From Streptomyces sp. T12 (GTDB taxonomy: Bacteria > Actinomycetota > Actinomycetes > Streptomycetales > Streptomycetaceae), in contig NZ_CP117866.1 in NCBI RefSeq assembly GCF_028736035.1, positions 8,287,001 to 8,351,000 of the forward strand: a stretch of 64,000 nucleotides of DNA, given 5' to 3'. Both the position numbers and the translations under genes were made by a program. This document shows, piece by piece, positions 61,757 to 64,000 of this stretch (within the stretch, counting starts at the first letter, position 1; the number at the start of each line of letters is the position of its first letter). The notes beneath the pieces were generated by a model. The model was not told where the DNA came from, did not search any database, and worked only from the letters and a program-made list of their open reading frames with translations.

Positions 61757-62182
61757 TCAGTCCAGTTCCGTGACGAACCGCCAGAGCAGGCGGCTGAACG
61801 TCTCGACGTCTTCGTCCGGCCACCGGCCGAGTCGCTCCTCAAGCCCCTTGCGCTGGTGCTGCCTGACGCGGGCCAGGCAGGCCCGACCGGTGTCGGTGAG
61901 TTCCAGCAGCTTGGTCCTGGGCCGCGACGGATGTGCCACCCGGTGCAGGAGGCCGTCCTCTTCCAGCTGGGACAGCTGTCGGCTGACGGTGGACTTCTCC
62001 AGGCCGTACCTCTCGGCCAGATCGGAGGCGGTCGGATGAGGGACGGTGCCTACGTAGGACAGCATCGTGTACGCGACGAAGGACAGTTCGTCGTACATGC
62101 TGTTCGCCCGCACCCTGGAATTGCGGGAGAACAGGATGATCGCCTCGTGGATCAAGTCGAGGGGTTCGTCATGAGCCGCCAT
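61757..62182 (-). CDS. MarR-family transcriptional regulator
   Basis: A 141-residue winged-helix protein. AIILFSRNSRVRANSMYDELSF, TASDLAERYGLEKSTVSRQLSQLEEDGLLHRV (recognition helix) and RTKLLELTDTGRACLARVRQH (wing) are typical. Probably represses its own unit and perhaps the ABC genes through two GTTG-N7-CAAC sites 15 bp upstream of its start. Effector unknown. Lies between the ABC operon and the MaoC/LLM genes in the same direction. Confidence 0.88.
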   Translation of the reverse strand: MAAHDEPLDLIHEAIILFSRNSRVRANSMYDELSFVAYTMLSYVGTVPHPTASDLAERYGLEKSTVSRQLSQLEEDGLLHRVAHPSRPRTKLLELTDTGRACLARVRQHQRKGLEERLGRWPDEDVETFSRLLWRFVTELD

Positions 62183-62196
62183 GACGCCATCCTGGA

Positions 62197-62233
62197 GTTG
62201 TACGAAGCAACTGTCAAGGTTGTATCACGCAAC
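62197..62233. promoter_or_regulatory. Two GTTG-N7-CAAC dyads, likely MarR operators
   Basis: GTTGTACGAAGCAAC (62197-62211) and GTTGTATCACGCAAC (62219-62233) are centred 22 bp apart, two helix turns. They lie in the 42-bp gap upstream of marR and reach into the end of the ABC ATPase gene. Confidence 0.65.
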
Positions 62234-63079
62234 TCTGACCTCGTCGCCCTTCTCCGGTGACCGGAGTCCCGAGCCGAGATCCCCGGCCACACCGCCCGAA
62301 GGTGTGTCTGCGCTGTGATGCTTGGCGCGCTGGATCTGTTCGTAGACGTGCGAGCGCAGTTCGGCGAAGCGCGCGCTGGAGCGGGTGTGCAGCTGGTCGC
62401 GCTCGTCGGGCAGGTCGATGGTGAGGTCTTCCAGTACCACGGTCGGCGACTTGGAGAGGATGATCGTGCGCCGGCCGAGGTAGACGGCTTCGTCGATGTC
62501 GTGGGTGACGAACAGGACGGTGACGCCCAGCTCGTGCCACAGGCGCCGGATGAGGTCCTCCAGGTCGGCGCGGGTCTGGGCGTCGACGGCCGCGAAGGGC
62601 TCGTCCATGAGCAGCACTTTGGGTTCGTAGGCGACGGCGCGGGCGATGGCGACGCGCTGTTGCATGCCGCCGGAGAGCTGCCAGGGGTAGGCGTGGTGGG
62701 CGTCGGCCAGGCCGACCACCTCCAGGGCGTGGTCGACGAGTTCCTTCTCGCGGGCCTTGCCGAGCTTCTTGCGGCGCAGGGGGAGGGCGACGTTGTCGCG
62801 GACGTTCATCCAGGCGAACAGGGAGCGGCCGTACTCCTGGAAGACCACGGCCATGCCGGGCGGGGGCCCGGCGACCGGGCGGCCGTCCAGCATCACCTCG
62901 CCGCCGGTGGGGGTGAGCAGTCCGGCCATGCACTTCAGCAGGGTGGTCTTGCCGCAGCCGGACGGGCCGACCAGGCAGACCAGTTCACCGGCGTCGATGT
63001 GGAAGCTGAGACTGCGCAGTGCCTCGACGGTGCGGTTGCGTCCGGTGTAGGTCTTCTGCAGGTTGCGTACGTCGAGCAT
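62225..63079 (-). CDS. ABC transporter ATP-binding protein, Ssu/Tau type
   Basis: A 284-residue ATPase. Walker A GPSGCGKTT, Q-loop VFQEYGRSLFAWMNV, signature LSGGMQQRVAIARA, Walker B LLMDEPF and switch THD are all intact. Sequence around GRSLFAWMNVRDNVALPLRR is usual for sulfonate/taurine/nitrate-class importers. A C-terminal tail of about 25 residues is unrelated. The ATG at 63079 follows the permease gene by 47 bp. Confidence 0.92.
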   Translation of the reverse strand: MLDVRNLQKTYTGRNRTVEALRSLSFHIDAGELVCLVGPSGCGKTTLLKCMAGLLTPTGGEVMLDGRPVAGPPPGMAVVFQEYGRSLFAWMNVRDNVALPLRRKKLGKAREKELVDHALEVVGLADAHHAYPWQLSGGMQQRVAIARAVAYEPKVLLMDEPFAAVDAQTRADLEDLIRRLWHELGVTVLFVTHDIDEAVYLGRRTIILSKSPTVVLEDLTIDLPDERDQLHTRSSARFAELRSHVYEQIQRAKHHSADTPSGGVAGDLGSGLRSPEKGDEVRVA

Positions 63080-63126
63080 CGACGTCTCCTTCGTACGGGT
63101 GGTGAAGGTCGTGGCCGGACGGTCGG

Positions 63127-63909
63127 TCAGGTGTTGCGCTGGGCGCGGCGCAGGCCGTGGTACCAGGCCAGAAGGCGCCTCTCGGCGAGGCGGAAGAGCA
63201 GCGACAGGGCGAAGCCGAGCAGGCCGAGCAGCAGGACGCCGCTCCACATCTCGGGGATGGCGAAGGTGCGCTGGAACTGCACGATGGTGAAGCCCAGGCC
63301 GTTGCTGGCGGCGAACATCTCGCTGATGACCATGAGGATGATGCCGATCGACAGCGACTGCCGCATGCCCGTGACGATCTGCGGGCCGGCCGAGGGCAGT
63401 ACGAGGTGCCACAGGCGGGCGGGGCCCGTGATGCCGTAGGAGCGGCAGGTGTCGCCGAGCACCTCGTCGACGGCGCGGACGCCCTCGACCGTGTTGAGCA
63501 GGATCGGCCAGACGCAGCCGCTGACGATGACCAGGATCTTCATGGTGTCGCCGATGCCCGCGAACAGCATGATCACCGGTACGAGCACAGGTGGCGGGAT
63601 GGCCCGGAAGAGTTCCAGCACCGGCTCCAGGACGTCCCGTACGACGCGGCTCGTGCCGACGACGAGGCCGAGTCCGACGCCGACGGCGACGGCGAGGAGG
63701 TAGCCCGCGGTGAGCCGGAGGAGGCTGGGCAGGACGTCGGACGCCAGCCGGTCGCCCGCCCAGACCTCCCCGAACTTCTGCAGGATGACGGAGAGCGGGG
63801 GGACGTAGAAGTCGGTGCTGTCGGCGGTGGCGAACCACCACATGGCGAACAGAACGGCGGGAAGGCCGAGCACGAGAAGCACCCGTCGGCCCACTGTGAG
63901 GACGGTCAT
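63127..63909 (-). CDS. ABC transporter permease, SsuC/TauC type
   Basis: A 260-residue permease with about six helices. The family's conserved loop is LGDTCRSYGITGPARLWHLVLPSAGPQIVTGMRQSLSIG; AVAVGVGLGLVVGTSRVVRDVLEP and ELFRAIPPPVLVPVIMLFAGIG precede it. The ATG is 4 nt past the stop of an upstream permease, so two permease subunits serve this transporter. No binding protein is visible in the window. Confidence 0.92.
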   Translation of the reverse strand: MTVLTVGRRVLLVLGLPAVLFAMWWFATADSTDFYVPPLSVILQKFGEVWAGDRLASDVLPSLLRLTAGYLLAVAVGVGLGLVVGTSRVVRDVLEPVLELFRAIPPPVLVPVIMLFAGIGDTMKILVIVSGCVWPILLNTVEGVRAVDEVLGDTCRSYGITGPARLWHLVLPSAGPQIVTGMRQSLSIGIILMVISEMFAASNGLGFTIVQFQRTFAIPEMWSGVLLLGLLGFALSLLFRLAERRLLAWYHGLRRAQRNT

Positions 63910-63913
63910 CGGG

Positions 63914-64000
63914 TCATCCCTCCCTGCGCAGAGACTGGTGCCAGTGCAGCGACCGCCGCTCGACGGCCCGCGCCACCAGGTTGATCGCGACGCCGAGCAG
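63914..64000 (-). CDS. C-terminus of a second ABC permease, cut by window end
   Basis: The - strand reads LLGVAINLVARAVERR then SLHWHQSLRREG and stop. It matches the end of an SsuC-like permease (compare RLAERRLLAWYHGLRR in its neighbour). Only 28 residues are visible. Confidence 0.75.
   Translation of the reverse strand: MLGVAINLVARAVERRSLHWHQSLRREG

Noticed and set aside
1..64000. tRNA, rRNA, CRISPR arrays and integrase/att sites
   Set aside because: None recognised by eye. A tRNAscan or CRISPR finder run would be needed to exclude small cases.

Overview
The window reads as Streptomyces chromosome. GC is very high, third codon positions are almost all G or C, GTG starts are frequent, and several genes have a -10 box about 7 nt before the start codon (leaderless style). 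A whiI - DUF3000 - hemE block and a coproporphyrin-type heme pair (hemY/cgoX, hemQ) are present. From memory the backbone follows the Streptomyces coelicolor SCO6026-SCO6046 region; that is recollection, not a search. I see no rRNA, tRNA, CRISPR array or complete transposon.

Layout. 1-5.8 kb: an APC permease cut by the window edge, a GT39-like membrane glycosyltransferase with a possible in-frame insertion, a NYN/PIN-like protein, a beta-hydroxyacid dehydrogenase and two hypotheticals. 5.8-9.3 kb: the fadA-fadB beta-oxidation operon. 9.3-16 kb: a mannoside module, with a LacI regulator and GH2 beta-mannosidase divergent from a binding protein and two permeases. 16-21 kb: ribonuclease D, then an ESX/type VII style set (WXG100-like protein, a 400-residue putative secreted protein, an LpqN-like protein), a membrane protein and a DUF4333 lipoprotein. 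21-30.4 kb: whiI, DUF3000, hemE, rhomboid protease, a CoA-disulfide-reductase-like flavoprotein, a DUF4349 lipoprotein, cgoX and hemQ. 30.4-35.7 kb: four genes in one direction (DUF692, DUF4142, TIGR04222, secreted S33 peptidase).

35.9-52.5 kb: a Pth2-like protein, an ABC exporter pair whose ATPase carries a TTA codon, a zinc-ribbon protein, a lipoprotein deacetylase, a Ser/Thr kinase, PhoX, an SPFH protein, a SulP transporter coupled to a beta-carbonic anhydrase, a small secreted protein, ZapE, a RibD-like reductase, murC, msrB and an LCP protein. 52.5-57.5 kb: a PL4-like lyase and two tandem paralogous polysaccharide deacetylase lipoproteins. 57.5-62.2 kb: a damaged patch with a truncated ricin-type lectin abutting a truncated response regulator, a methyltransferase with an in-frame TAA, a frameshifted luciferase-like oxidoreductase, and a fragment copying that gene's 5' end in front of a MaoC-like protein. 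62.2-64 kb: a MarR gene with twin operator-like motifs and an Ssu/Tau-type ABC transporter that leaves the window.

Most promising for novelty: the DUF692-DUF4142-TIGR04222-peptidase run, because DUF692 relatives make peptide-derived products; the type VII style set; and the rearranged 57.5-62.2 kb patch. The non-coding sequence also holds unusually clear short tandem repeats and palindromes at gene ends.
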